NCBI RefSeq assembly: GCF_937960835.1
Contig: NZ_CALGPC010000013.1
Span: forward strand, 150,277-214,276
Direction of reading: 5' to 3'
Origin: an uncultured Ferrovibrio sp.
Lineage (GTDB): Bacteria; Pseudomonadota; Alphaproteobacteria; Ferrovibrionales; Ferrovibrionaceae
DNA length: 64,000 nt
Shown here: positions 44,863-54,073 of the stretch, piece by piece
How positions within the stretch are numbered: position 1 is the first letter of the stretch
Layout of the letters: each line of letters starts with the position of its first letter
Program-made: the position numbers and the translations under genes
The notes under the pieces: generated by a model
Told to the model about the DNA's origin: nothing
Seen by the model: the letters and a program-made list of their open reading frames with translations, nothing else
Databases searched by the model: none

Positions 44863-44891
44863 TGCCCCGCCCGGTATTGCCGGACGGGGCA
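44863..44891 (-). terminator. Hairpin between siderophore receptor and piuC
   Basis: TGCCCCG and CCGG pair with CCGG and CGGGGCA around a five-base loop (one C-A mismatch). No clear T-run follows on the minus strand. It may attenuate piuC and the PepSY gene relative to the receptor. Confidence 0.4.
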
Positions 44892-44923
44892 CGTATTTCC
44901 GACGCGGGTTTAGTAACGCGTAC

Positions 44924-47116
44924 TCAGAACTTCACATTCGTCGTCAGCAGCGCCGTGCGGCCCGGCGCCACATAGGCAAAGCCGCCGCTGGTATGCGCGC
45001 TGTCATAATAGGTTTCGTCCAGCAGGTTGATCACGTTGAGCTGCAGCGACACGTTCTCCGTGACCTTGTAACCTGCCATGGCATCGAAGCGCCAATAATC
45101 CGGCAGCTCGCGGTCATTGGCCTGATTGGCATAGCGCTCCGACATGTAGAAGGCGCCGCCGCCGATCGTCCAGTCGCGGGTCAGGTCATACGTGGTCCAC
45201 AGGCTGAAGCTGTGGCGCGGCACGTTCGGCATTTCGTTGCCGTCATTGGCTGCGTTCGGACCGTCATCGACGATCTTGCTGCGCATCAGGGTGTAACCGC
45301 CGAAAACTTTCCACTGCGGGGTCACACTGCCGCTGAAGCCCAGCTCGATGCCGTCGACGCGGGACTCGCCATCGAGGATGGTGGTGTTGCCGCCAAGATC
45401 GGCCACACGCGCATTGGTCTTTTCAGTGCGGAAGACCGCGCCGGTCAGCGACAGGCGCCGGTTGAACAGATCCCACTTGGTACCAAGCTCGTAGGTGGCG
45501 TTCTTCTCCGGATCGAGGTTGGCCGTGTTGGTATTGATCGACAAGCCCTCGGTGGACGGATTGAACGACGATCCATAGGAAGCATAGACGCTGCCATTCG
45601 GCGCCGGCTTGTAGACCACGCCCGCCTGCCAGCTCAGTTCGCTGCCATCGGAGGTCAGCTTCGGGGTCGCGTTGTTCTCGACCTCATAGCTGTCCCAGCG
45701 CACGCCGCCATTCACTTCGAACTGTTCGCTCAGCTCGATCGTATCGAAAGCGTAGACGCCGATGGTATCGGCCGTCGTCTTGGTGGTCGTTGTGCTGCGA
45801 TAGGCGCCGGTATAGGGGTCATGCGGATTCGGATTGTGCAGATCCGCCGGGGGCGCATTGGTATAGGCCTGCTGGATGGTCTGCCCATAGGCGCCGGTCG
45901 CCGCATTGTTGAATTCGCGGCCGGTCGTCTTCGACTGCTCGCGCGTGACTTCGACGCCGGCGATCAGGCTGTGCTTGAGGCTGCCGGTTTCGAACTCGGA
46001 CAGCAGGTCCGTCATGTTCGACAGGTAGGTGTTGACGCTGTCGCGCTGACGCACGTTACGGCGCACCTGGCTGTAGTCGTTGCCGTCGGGGTAGCCAGGC
46101 ACGGTGACGACATAGTCGTTCTTCGATCGCGACAGGCGCAGCTGGTTGCGCAGCTGCAGCGAGTCGTTGAACTCATGCGTAAAGAGCGCCGTAGCGGAAT
46201 CCGCTTCCATCTCCTGGAAGTCGCGGCCCAGAATGCCGTAGAAATTGTCACGGCTGACATTGACCGGCTTGCCGGTACGGGGATCGAAGGGATGGCCGTA
46301 ATCGGGAATGCCGTCCGCCTCGAAATGGTAATAGCTGAGCGTCAGCTGGGTCGGCTTGTTCAGGCCGAAGGTCACCGAGGGGGCGAAACCCCACTTCTCC
46401 ATCTCGACCGCGTCGCGGCCGGCCACTTCGCTGTCCTGATACATGGCGTTCAGCCGCAGCGCGACGCCGTCAGCCACAACCTGGTTGAGATCGGTGGTGA
46501 CGCGCTTGGTCATGTCGGTGCCCAGCGTCAGGCTGCCGCCATAGGCATTCTCGGCCTTCGGCGTCTTGCTCACCAGGTTGATGCTGCCGCCTGTGGAGCC
46601 GCGGCCCGAATAGGCCGAACCGGCGCCTTTGACGATCTCGACCTGCTCCAGGTTGAAGGGGTCGCGGAACTGCGAGCCCTGATCGCGCTGGCCGTCGATG
46701 AAGATGTCGGACTGCGAATCGAAACCACGGATGAAGGGCCGGTCGCCATAGGCGATGCCGCCCTCGCCGGCGCCCAGCGTGACGCCCGGCACGGTGCGCA
46801 GCACCTCGGTCAGCGAGGACGAACCGCGCTCCTCGATCAGGCTCTGGGTGATCACCGTGACTGATTTCGGCGTATCCAGCAGCGGCGCGGTGAATTTCGG
46901 CGAAGCCGACTGGTCGACCTTGTAGTCGGTCGCCGGGTTGCTGATCCGCTGGCCTTCGACCGAAATGGTCGGCAACTGGGCCGGGGGTTCACTCGCCTGC
47001 TGGGCGGCGGCCGGGGAGGCGGCCACGCCGAGGGCGACGGCGGAGGCAAGGATGCTGGGCTTGGCCCGGCGGATCTTGAGCTGGCCAACGGTCGGTTGCG
47101 CAATAAAACTCATCAT
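44924..47116 (-). CDS. TonB-dependent catecholate-type siderophore receptor
   Basis: Outer-membrane receptor, 730 residues. Signal peptide to about AAAQ (residue 39); TonB-box-like LPTISVEGQR; plug with LLDTPKSVTVITQSLIEERGSSSLTEVLRTVPGVTLGAGEGGIAYGDRPFIRGFDSQSDIFIDGQRD and YSGRGSTGGSINLVSKTP. The barrel ends RTALLTTNVKF with terminal Phe. The plug resembles Fiu-type receptors, which also pair with PiuC/YbiX and PepSY proteins as here. A Fur-like site at 47258-47272 suggests iron control. The start at 47116 or 47113. Confidence 0.93.
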   Translation of the reverse strand: MMSFIAQPTVGQLKIRRAKPSILASAVALGVAASPAAAQQASEPPAQLPTISVEGQRISNPATDYKVDQSASPKFTAPLLDTPKSVTVITQSLIEERGSSSLTEVLRTVPGVTLGAGEGGIAYGDRPFIRGFDSQSDIFIDGQRDQGSQFRDPFNLEQVEIVKGAGSAYSGRGSTGGSINLVSKTPKAENAYGGSLTLGTDMTKRVTTDLNQVVADGVALRLNAMYQDSEVAGRDAVEMEKWGFAPSVTFGLNKPTQLTLSYYHFEADGIPDYGHPFDPRTGKPVNVSRDNFYGILGRDFQEMEADSATALFTHEFNDSLQLRNQLRLSRSKNDYVVTVPGYPDGNDYSQVRRNVRQRDSVNTYLSNMTDLLSEFETGSLKHSLIAGVEVTREQSKTTGREFNNAATGAYGQTIQQAYTNAPPADLHNPNPHDPYTGAYRSTTTTKTTADTIGVYAFDTIELSEQFEVNGGVRWDSYEVENNATPKLTSDGSELSWQAGVVYKPAPNGSVYASYGSSFNPSTEGLSINTNTANLDPEKNATYELGTKWDLFNRRLSLTGAVFRTEKTNARVADLGGNTTILDGESRVDGIELGFSGSVTPQWKVFGGYTLMRSKIVDDGPNAANDGNEMPNVPRHSFSLWTTYDLTRDWTIGGGAFYMSERYANQANDRELPDYWRFDAMAGYKVTENVSLQLNVINLLDETYYDSAHTSGGFAYVAPGRTALLTTNVKF

Positions 47117-47257
47117 CCCCTCGAAATCAGGTTATGTCCTGGCTGGCTTTCCGGGGGAACCGGATGGCTGGCTTGGCGATGGCAGGAAACCGCTAATTTT
47201 TGAAGGAAGCCCGATGAAGACTGTCCGGTAGCGGACTATAACGAGTCGCAACTGGAT

Positions 47258-47272
47258 TGCAACTCATTCTTA
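47258..47272. promoter_or_regulatory. Fur-like box between siderophore receptor and macA
   Basis: TGCAACTCATTCTTA agrees at about 10 of 14 positions with the 7-1-7 Fur pattern TGATAAT-N-ATTATCA. It lies 142 bases upstream of the receptor start and 139 upstream of macA. A plausible shared iron switch, not a certain one. The 47117-47410 region holds no gene. Confidence 0.4.
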
Positions 47273-47410
47273 GTTAGATTTTCATCTCTGTGGCTTTCCG
47301 CCACGGACTCACATCTGCTTAACGCCGTGATGGCATATTCACGTCTTCACTGCGCAGGATATCGGCGCCTGCCCCGTTTGATTGAGTAAACCACCTGTGT
47401 CCGTATTCCC

Positions 47411-48556
47411 ATGAAACGCATCACGATGACCCTTTCTGCCGCCGCCATCGCCCTCGCCCTGGCGGCAGGCGCCTGGTGGTTCTGGTCGGCCCGTGCCGAT
47501 ACCCAGCCGGCTTTCCGCACCCAGGTCGTCCAGCTTGGCAGCGTCGAGGATACGGTCTCCGCCGTCGGCACCCTGCAGCCGCTCAACTATGTCGATGTCG
47601 GCACCCAGGTCTCGGGCCAGTTGAAGACGATCTATGTCGATTACGGCGACCGCGTCGAGAAAGGCCAGCTTCTGGCCCAGATCGATCCGACCGTCTATGA
47701 GGCCCGCGTCGCCGCCGATGAAGCGAACCTGCTGGCCTTGCGGGCGCAGCGCAGCGACAAGCAGGTGCAGCTTGCGCTCGCCGAAAAGCAGTTCGAGCGC
47801 CAGCGCCGCCTGCTCAGCGAGCGCGCCACCAGCCAGGACCAGTACGACAGCGCCGATGCGAACCGCAAATCCCTGATAGCCCAGATCGCGGTGCTGGATG
47901 CGCAGATCCAGCAGGCCGAAGCGACGCTGAAATCCGACCAGGCCAATCTCGGCTATACCAAGATCTACGCGCCGATGACCGGCATCGTCGTCGACATCAA
48001 TTCGCGACAGGGCCAGACCCTGAACGCCAACCAGTCGGCGCCGATCATCCTGCGCATCGCCGATCTCGACACCATGACGGTGAAGACCCAGGTCTCGGAA
48101 GCCGATGTGCCGAAGCTCAAGCTCGGCATGGAGGCCTACTTCACCACGCTCGGCCAGCCCGACAAGAAGCGCGTCGGCAAGCTGCGCCAGATTCTGCCGA
48201 CGCCGGAAACCGTCAACAACGTCATCCTCTATTCGGCGCTGTTCGACGTTCCCAATCCCGATCTCGACCTGATGACGCAGATGAGCGCGCAGGTCTTCTT
48301 CGTCATCGCCCGCGCGGAAAACCTGCCGGTGGTGCCGATGTCGGCGCTGCGTCCGCTGCCCAATGGCGGCTATGGCCTGCGGGTGATGGAAAATGGCCAG
48401 CCGGTGCGCCGCAAGGTGGAGGTCGCCGCCAGCAACCGCGTCAACGCCGCGATCAGCAGCGGGCTTAAGGCCGGCGAGGAGATCGTCATCGATCAGGCGC
48501 CACGCGCACCCGGCGCCGCGCAGGCGAATGCGCCGCGCATGACGCCGCGCCTGTAA
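47411..48556 (+). CDS. macA: Periplasmic adaptor of a MacAB-type exporter
   Basis: 381 residues. N-terminal anchor (LSAAAIALALAAGAWWFW), lipoyl halves (GTLQPLNYVDVGTQVSGQLKTIYVDYGDRVEKGQLLAQIDPT and YTKIYAPMTGIVVDINSRQGQTLNANQSAPIILRIADLDTM) split by a coiled-coil hairpin (about 95-170), then beta-barrel and membrane-proximal domains. First gene of a tripartite pump with MacB and a NodT outer-membrane factor. Divergence from the siderophore receptor suggests a PvdRT-OpmQ-like siderophore role, which is inference. Confidence 0.92.
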   Translation: MKRITMTLSAAAIALALAAGAWWFWSARADTQPAFRTQVVQLGSVEDTVSAVGTLQPLNYVDVGTQVSGQLKTIYVDYGDRVEKGQLLAQIDPTVYEARVAADEANLLALRAQRSDKQVQLALAEKQFERQRRLLSERATSQDQYDSADANRKSLIAQIAVLDAQIQQAEATLKSDQANLGYTKIYAPMTGIVVDINSRQGQTLNANQSAPIILRIADLDTMTVKTQVSEADVPKLKLGMEAYFTTLGQPDKKRVGKLRQILPTPETVNNVILYSALFDVPNPDLDLMTQMSAQVFFVIARAENLPVVPMSALRPLPNGGYGLRVMENGQPVRRKVEVAASNRVNAAISSGLKAGEEIVIDQAPRAPGAAQANAPRMTPRL

Positions 48557-48569
48557 AAAAGCATCCGCC

Positions 48570-50561
48570 ATGAACGTCCTTGCCCATCCCCAAAAGGTCC
48601 GCCTCGGCCAGGCTCAGGCAGCGGCGCCGATCATCGCCCTGCGCGATATCCGCAAGACCTTTCATCGCGGCGACATGGCGGTGGAGGTGCTGCACGGCAT
48701 CTCGCTGGATATCTATCCCGGCGAATTCGTCGCCATCATGGGCGCGTCCGGCTCGGGCAAGTCGACCCTGATGAACCTGATCGGCCTGCTCGACCGTCCC
48801 ACCTCGGGCAGCTACCGTTTCGACGGCGAGGAAGTCTCCTCGCTCGATGCCGATGGCCGCGCGCTGCTGCGCCGCCAGGCCTTCGGCTTCATCTTCCAGC
48901 AATACAATCTGCTCAGCACCGAAACCGCGACCGGCAATGTCGAGATGCCGGCGGTCTATGCCGGCATGCCGCGCAGCAAGCGCCTGGAGCGCGCCAGGGC
49001 GCTGCTGTCAAAGCTCGGCCTGGGCGAGCGGCTCGATCACAAGCCGAGCCAGCTCTCCGGCGGCCAGCAGCAGCGCGTGTCAATTGCGCGTGCTTTGATG
49101 AATGGCGGTGCCGTGATCCTGGCAGACGAGCCGACCGGCGCGCTGGACAGCAAAAGCGGCGCCGAGGTGATGCAGCTTCTGCATGAACTGAATGCTCAAG
49201 GGCACACGATCCTGCTGATCACCCACGATCACGAAGTCGCCGCCCAGGCCAAGCGCATCATCGAGATCAAGGACGGCATGGTCGTCTCTGACCGCGTGCA
49301 GGATTCCTCGCCGCCGCCGGTGGAACCGAAACGCCCTGTCCGTCCGGCCACGCGGCCGGGCTTTGCCGCCTTCGATCTGCTGGAAGCCTGCCGCATGGCG
49401 CTGCAGGCGTTGCGCAGCAACCTCTTGCGCACCCTGCTCACCCTGCTTGGCATCATCATCGGCGTCGCCTCGGTGGTCGCCATGCTGGCGATCGGCGAAG
49501 GCGCGCAGAAATCGGTGCTCGACCGCATCAATGCCATGGGCAGCAATCTTCTGCTGGTGCGGCCGGGCGCGCCGAATCTGCGACGCGTCGATGGCGTGAC
49601 CGCCACCCTGGTCGCCGCCGATGCCGATGCGATCATGCAATTGCCCAATGTCGCCGCCGCGGTGCCGGAATATCCCGGCAGCGTCACCGTCCGCGTCGGC
49701 AACCGCGATTACGTCACCCAGGTCAACGCCACCACCGCGCCCTTCCCGCAGGCGCGCGACTGGCCGGTGGCGGAAGGCATCTTCTTCACCGACAACGACG
49801 TCAAGGACTATGCACCCGTCGCGGTGATCGGCCAGACGGTGCTGAAGAACCTCTTCCCCGATGGCGGCAATCCCATCGGGCGCTATATCCTGCTCAACAA
49901 CATTCCCTTCCAGGTGATCGGCATCATGACGCCGAAAGGCGCCACGCCCTGGGGCGCCGACCAGGACGACATCATCTATGTGCCGCTGTCCACCGGCATG
50001 CTGCGGCTTTTCGGCCAGCGTTATGTGAAGACCATCACGATCGAGGTCGAAGATGTCAGCCGCATTGATGACACGCAGGAAGAGGTGCGCCAGCTTCTGA
50101 TGGCCCGCCACAAGGCGGAGGACTTTCAGATCCGCAACATGGCCTCGATCATTGCCACCGCGATGGAAACGCAAAGCACCTTGACCATCCTGCTCGGCTC
50201 GATTGCCGCGATCTCGCTACTGGTTGGCGGCATTGGCGTGATGAACATCATGCTGGTCAGCGTCACCGAGCGCACCCGCGAGATCGGCGTGCGCATGGCG
50301 ACCGGCGCGCGGCGCATGAACATCCTCACCCAGTTCAATGCCGAAGCATTGGCGATCTGCACGCTCGGCGGCCTGATCGGCGTGGCGCTGGGCCTTGCCG
50401 TGACCTGGACCTTCGGCTTCTTCGGCCGCCCGGTGGTCTTCTCGCCCGAGCCGGTTCTGCTCGCCTTCTTCTGCGCCTTCGCCACCGGCCTGCTGTTCGG
50501 CTACCTGCCAGCGCGCAAGGCTGCCGATCTCGATCCTGTCGTTGCCCTCGCCGCGGAATAA
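48570..50561 (+). CDS. macB: MacB-type ABC transporter (ATPase plus permease)
   Basis: 663 residues. The N-terminal ATPase has Walker A GASGSGKSTLMN near 65, LSGGQQQRVSIARALMNGGAVILADEPTGALDS and a switch His in THDHEV. A first membrane helix (LRTLLTLLGIIIGVASVVAMLAIGEGA, about 285) precedes the periplasmic MacB domain. Three C-terminal helices (TILLGSIAAISLLVGGIGVMNIMLVSVTERTREIGVRMATGARR, LGGLIGVALGLAVTWTFG, LLAFFCAFATGLLFGYLPARKAADLDPVVAL) are FtsX-like. It works mechanically to drive export from the periplasm. 13 bases after macA. Confidence 0.95.
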   Translation: MNVLAHPQKVRLGQAQAAAPIIALRDIRKTFHRGDMAVEVLHGISLDIYPGEFVAIMGASGSGKSTLMNLIGLLDRPTSGSYRFDGEEVSSLDADGRALLRRQAFGFIFQQYNLLSTETATGNVEMPAVYAGMPRSKRLERARALLSKLGLGERLDHKPSQLSGGQQQRVSIARALMNGGAVILADEPTGALDSKSGAEVMQLLHELNAQGHTILLITHDHEVAAQAKRIIEIKDGMVVSDRVQDSSPPPVEPKRPVRPATRPGFAAFDLLEACRMALQALRSNLLRTLLTLLGIIIGVASVVAMLAIGEGAQKSVLDRINAMGSNLLLVRPGAPNLRRVDGVTATLVAADADAIMQLPNVAAAVPEYPGSVTVRVGNRDYVTQVNATTAPFPQARDWPVAEGIFFTDNDVKDYAPVAVIGQTVLKNLFPDGGNPIGRYILLNNIPFQVIGIMTPKGATPWGADQDDIIYVPLSTGMLRLFGQRYVKTITIEVEDVSRIDDTQEEVRQLLMARHKAEDFQIRNMASIIATAMETQSTLTILLGSIAAISLLVGGIGVMNIMLVSVTERTREIGVRMATGARRMNILTQFNAEALAICTLGGLIGVALGLAVTWTFGFFGRPVVFSPEPVLLAFFCAFATGLLFGYLPARKAADLDPVVALAAE

Positions 50562-50567
50562 GCCTTC

Positions 50568-52055
50568 ATGTTTTTCCCTCGCGCTATGACAGCCGTCGCT
50601 GTCGTCCTCTCGCTGAGCGCCTGCACGATGGTGCCGGACTATTTCAAGCCGGAAGTCGCCGCCCCCGCCGCCTGGGACAGCCGCGATGTCGGCCTCGGGC
50701 AATGGCCAGACGATAGCTGGTGGCGCAGCTTCGGCAGCTCAGAGCTGGACCGCTTGATCGCCGCCGGCCGCGAGAACAACACCGATCTGCGCGCTGCTGT
50801 CGCCCGCATCCGCCAGGCCGAGGCGCAGGCAAAGATTGCCGGCGCCGCACTTTATCCGACGCTTAGCATCGATGCCGGCGCCAGCCGCACCCGCCAGGGC
50901 ACGGGCAGCAGCACTGGCAGCAGCACTGGCAGCAGCACGGGCAACCGCACCATCAGCAGCGGCCGCTCGGACCATACCGTGCGCAATTCCTTCTCCGGCA
51001 CGCTTACCGCCGGCTATCAGGTCGATCTCTTCGGCGCCAACAGCGCCAATGCCAATGCGGCGCTGGCGCAGCTTGAGGCCAACCGCTTCGACCGCGAAAC
51101 CGTGGCGATCACGCTCTATGCCGATATCGCCTCGACCTATTTCACGCTTCTGTCGATGCGCGACCGCATCCGGCTGGCGGAAGATACCTTGCGGGTGGCG
51201 CAGGAAGTGCTCGACCTGCTTGAGCGTCAGCGCAATTTCGGCATCTCCACCGATTACGAAGTGGCCCAGCAGCGCAGTACGGTGGCGAGCCAGCGCGCGA
51301 CAGTGGCCGGCCTGCGCCAGACCGAACGCCAGACGCTTGATGCGCTCGCCGTCCTGCTGGGGCGCAATCCGCAGGGCTTTGAGGTCGAGACGCAAAGCCT
51401 CGCCAGCCTTACCCTGCCGCCGGTGCTGGCCGGCCTGCCGTCTGATCTGCTGCTGCGCCGGCCCGATCTGCGCCGCGCCGAAGCAAGCTTGCGTGCCGCC
51501 AATTTCGATATCGGCGCCGCCCGCGCCGCGCGCTTCCCGAGCCTCAATCTCACGGCCCGCGCAGGCACGCAGGCCGCCAGCACCGGCATGCTGCTCGATC
51601 CCGCCACCATGGTCTATTCGATTGCGGCCTCATTGACCGCGCCGATCTTCGAAGGCGGCCGGCTGGAAGGCGGCGAGGAATTGTCGCGCGCCCGCTATGA
51701 CGAGCTGGTGGAAAGCTATCGCGGCGCCATTCTCTCGGCCTTCCGCGACACCGAGGACGCGCTCAGCGCCACCGGCAGCAGCACGCAGCAATATCTCTAT
51801 GCCCAGGAAGCCTACGATCAGGCGCGCGAGGCCTATCGCATCATCGAAGCGCGCTTCCGCGCCGGCACGGTCGACTTCCTCGATCTGCTTGATGCCCAGC
51901 GCACCGTCTTCTCTGCCAATGATACGCTGGTGCAGGCGATGCTGGCCCGCTTCACCGCGATCGTCGATCTCTATCTGGCGCTGGGCGGCGGCTGGGACGG
52001 CAGCGTCATTGGCGTGGAGAACGCCGGAAGCACCGAAACCGCCCAGCGTCCGTAA
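50568..52055 (+). CDS. NodT-family outer-membrane efflux lipoprotein
   Basis: 495 residues, TolC-fold outlet of the pump. The lipobox is LSAC in VVLSLSACTMVPDY (Cys near 19), followed by the typical PDDSWWRSFGSSELDRLIAAGRENNTDLRAAVARIRQAEA, two OEP repeats, and YQVDLFGAN and GTVDFLDLLDAQRTVF. Near residues 113-126 a short Ser/Thr/Gly insert (TGSSTGSSTGSSTGN) is encoded by 12-base tandem repeats at 50903-50944. Starts six bases after macB, the same operon, and faces the adenylate cyclase gene. Confidence 0.93.
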   Translation: MFFPRAMTAVAVVLSLSACTMVPDYFKPEVAAPAAWDSRDVGLGQWPDDSWWRSFGSSELDRLIAAGRENNTDLRAAVARIRQAEAQAKIAGAALYPTLSIDAGASRTRQGTGSSTGSSTGSSTGNRTISSGRSDHTVRNSFSGTLTAGYQVDLFGANSANANAALAQLEANRFDRETVAITLYADIASTYFTLLSMRDRIRLAEDTLRVAQEVLDLLERQRNFGISTDYEVAQQRSTVASQRATVAGLRQTERQTLDALAVLLGRNPQGFEVETQSLASLTLPPVLAGLPSDLLLRRPDLRRAEASLRAANFDIGAARAARFPSLNLTARAGTQAASTGMLLDPATMVYSIAASLTAPIFEGGRLEGGEELSRARYDELVESYRGAILSAFRDTEDALSATGSSTQQYLYAQEAYDQAREAYRIIEARFRAGTVDFLDLLDAQRTVFSANDTLVQAMLARFTAIVDLYLALGGGWDGSVIGVENAGSTETAQRP

Positions 52056-52064
52056 CGGCGGCCG

Positions 52065-53429
52065 TCACGCCGCCGAGGGCTTCACATCGTTGGAACGCAG
52101 CGGCCAGACGCAGATTTCGACCGCCTGCTCACGGCCATCGAGATGAACCGGCCCCAGCCGCTCGAAAGGCGGCAGGTCGCTGGCCTGCGCCTGGGCGGCC
52201 TTGAGGCAATCCATCGAGGTGGCGATGCGGCATTTCAGGCTGCGTGTCATCGTCTCCAGCCGGCTGGCAATGTTCACGGCATCGCCCACCACGGTGAATT
52301 CCAGCCGTGAATCGCTGCCGATATTGCCGACCACCACCTGCCCGCAGTGCACGCCGACCGCCAGCGTGATCTGCGCCGCGCCGCGGCCGCAGCGCTTGGC
52401 ATTCCAGCGGTCCATTTCGGCCTGCAGATCGGCGGCGCAGCGCAGCGCGCGGGCGGCGGCATCCGGCATCTCGGTGATCGCGCCGAACGTCACCAGCAAC
52501 CCATCGCCCAGATATTTGTCGATCGAGCCGCCATGGCGGAACACGACCTTGCAGCAGCGGTCCTGAAAGCTTTTCAACAACCGCACGACGCGGTCCGGTG
52601 ACATGCGCTCCGACAGCCCGGTGAAGCCGACGATATCGGCAAACAGGATTGCCACCTGGCGCGTGTTCGGCGCGCCGAATTCCCGATCGGCCGTCATGAT
52701 CGCGTCTGCGATATCGGGAGAGACGTAGCGCGCCAGATCGGCGCGCGCGATCTCGGCCCGCGTCTGGCGCAGCAGCATGGCGCGCGCCCGCCACACCGAG
52801 GCCGCCAGCACCGCCGTCAGAATGAGCGTCAGCACCACCTGATTGAGCAATGCAAAGATGCTGACGTGATAGGGGCTCGTTAATACGCTCAGCGCCGCGT
52901 CGATATCGTGATTGATGGGGGCGGTGAAATGCAGGGTATCGGGGCGCATGTAGAGCAGCAGTACCGCCGTCGACCACACCGCGACGACGCAGAATCCCGC
53001 CCAGACCACCTGCAGCGGCGAGTAGGACAATGCGGCGCCGACGATCAGCAGCACCAGATAGAGGAATTCCGGACCGCGGGCACGAAGCTGGATCGGCCAG
53101 CCGACATCGATCTGCATTGGCGGCGGCAGGATCACAACGGCGGTGACGAGGATGACATCGAGCAGCACGCAGATGAAGCGCACCGCAATGGCCTTGGGAT
53201 GCCGGCGCAGCGCATGCGGCACCCAGCCCAGCAGCAGGAAGACGGCCGCCACGCCGAGATAGTAAAGCTGCCGCTCCGGTTCGATCACCAGCAGAAGCCA
53301 CAGCATCACCGCAACCACGGCGATGATGCGCGCGCGGAAAGCGAACGTCAGGCCCGCCTGCTCTTCGGCGGCAAGCGCGTGACGAAGCCGGTCATTGAAA
53401 CCCCACCGCGAGCTTAACCAGTCGAGCAT
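52065..53429 (-). CDS. Class III adenylate/guanylate cyclase with membrane domain
   Basis: 454 residues. About six membrane helices in residues 30-215 (IIAVVAVMLWLLLVIEPERQLYYLGVAAVFLLLGWVPHAL, FICVLLDVILVTAVVILPP, YLVLLIVGAALSYSPLQVVWAGFCVVAVWSTAVLLLY, VVLTLILTAVLAASVW). The C-terminal cyclase has VAILFADIVGFTGLSERM (metal Asp), YLGDGLLVTFG and LAVGVHCGQVVVGNIGSDSRLEFTVVGDAVNIASRLE. The Lys/Asp purine pair (SIDKYLGD, LEFTVVGDAVN) points to ATP and thus cAMP. The signal sensed is unknown. Confidence 0.92.
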   Translation of the reverse strand: MLDWLSSRWGFNDRLRHALAAEEQAGLTFAFRARIIAVVAVMLWLLLVIEPERQLYYLGVAAVFLLLGWVPHALRRHPKAIAVRFICVLLDVILVTAVVILPPPMQIDVGWPIQLRARGPEFLYLVLLIVGAALSYSPLQVVWAGFCVVAVWSTAVLLLYMRPDTLHFTAPINHDIDAALSVLTSPYHVSIFALLNQVVLTLILTAVLAASVWRARAMLLRQTRAEIARADLARYVSPDIADAIMTADREFGAPNTRQVAILFADIVGFTGLSERMSPDRVVRLLKSFQDRCCKVVFRHGGSIDKYLGDGLLVTFGAITEMPDAAARALRCAADLQAEMDRWNAKRCGRGAAQITLAVGVHCGQVVVGNIGSDSRLEFTVVGDAVNIASRLETMTRSLKCRIATSMDCLKAAQAQASDLPPFERLGPVHLDGREQAVEICVWPLRSNDVKPSAA

Positions 53430-53607
53430 GCGGCATCCCCGTTATTCTTCGGACTGAAATCCTGATCGGCCTCCCTGAAGGCCTGAGCGGAAAATCTAGC
53501 CCGGCGCGGTCTGGCGCCAAAGAATTCCTGCCATCCGATCCTGACATCAAAAGGGGATTTGTGGCAGCCGTCACGTTTTGCCGCCACAGGCGATACATGC
53601 TCGCCGC

Positions 53608-54063
53608 CTATGCCGGTCGCGCGAAAACCGGCATCACCATCGCCGTGCAGGTGGCGAAGGGATCAGCGCCAGCCGTCAGGCTGCCCTCGATGAAGGCGAC
53701 ATGGCGCGTCGTCCGGCTGGCCCAGGCGCGGAAGACCGGCATGGGCTTGATCGCCGCCAGACGCAGGAATTGCACCGAGAGATTGAGGGTTACCACCGTA
53801 TCGGTTTCGTAATGCCCAAGCCCCGCCAGCACCACCGCCGCGTCGAAGCCGGCGGCGATGACGCCGCCATTGAGCGCTGCCTGGCCGCCATCGCCCAGCA
53901 TGCCCGGCGGCAGGCGCGTCGGGCGGATGACGGCCTGCGCCGCTTCAAAGGCGCCTTCGAAGCCGAACCAGAGAATCTCGGCGCGCCCATTGAAAGACTG
54001 CAGCGCCTCGGCGCGCTGCGCGGCCGGACGGTGGAACGGTACCGCCAGGGCCGCGCTGCTCAT
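53608..54063 (-). CDS. PaaI-like hotdog thioesterase
   Basis: 151 residues from MSSAALAVPFHRPAAQ. The hotdog helix carries LNGGVIAAGFDAAVV, with Asn where PaaI enzymes often have His in HGG, then YETDTVVTLNLSVQFLRLA and HVAFIEGSLTAG. It probably hydrolyses an acyl- or aryl-CoA. Last gene of a three-gene unit with an amidohydrolase-like protein (10 bases before) and an alpha/beta hydrolase. The frame is open upstream to 54141, overlapping the amidohydrolase gene, so 54063 is preferred. Confidence 0.82.
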   Translation of the reverse strand: MSSAALAVPFHRPAAQRAEALQSFNGRAEILWFGFEGAFEAAQAVIRPTRLPPGMLGDGGQAALNGGVIAAGFDAAVVLAGLGHYETDTVVTLNLSVQFLRLAAIKPMPVFRAWASRTTRHVAFIEGSLTAGADPFATCTAMVMPVFARPA

Positions 54064-54073
54064 GCCTGGCCGC

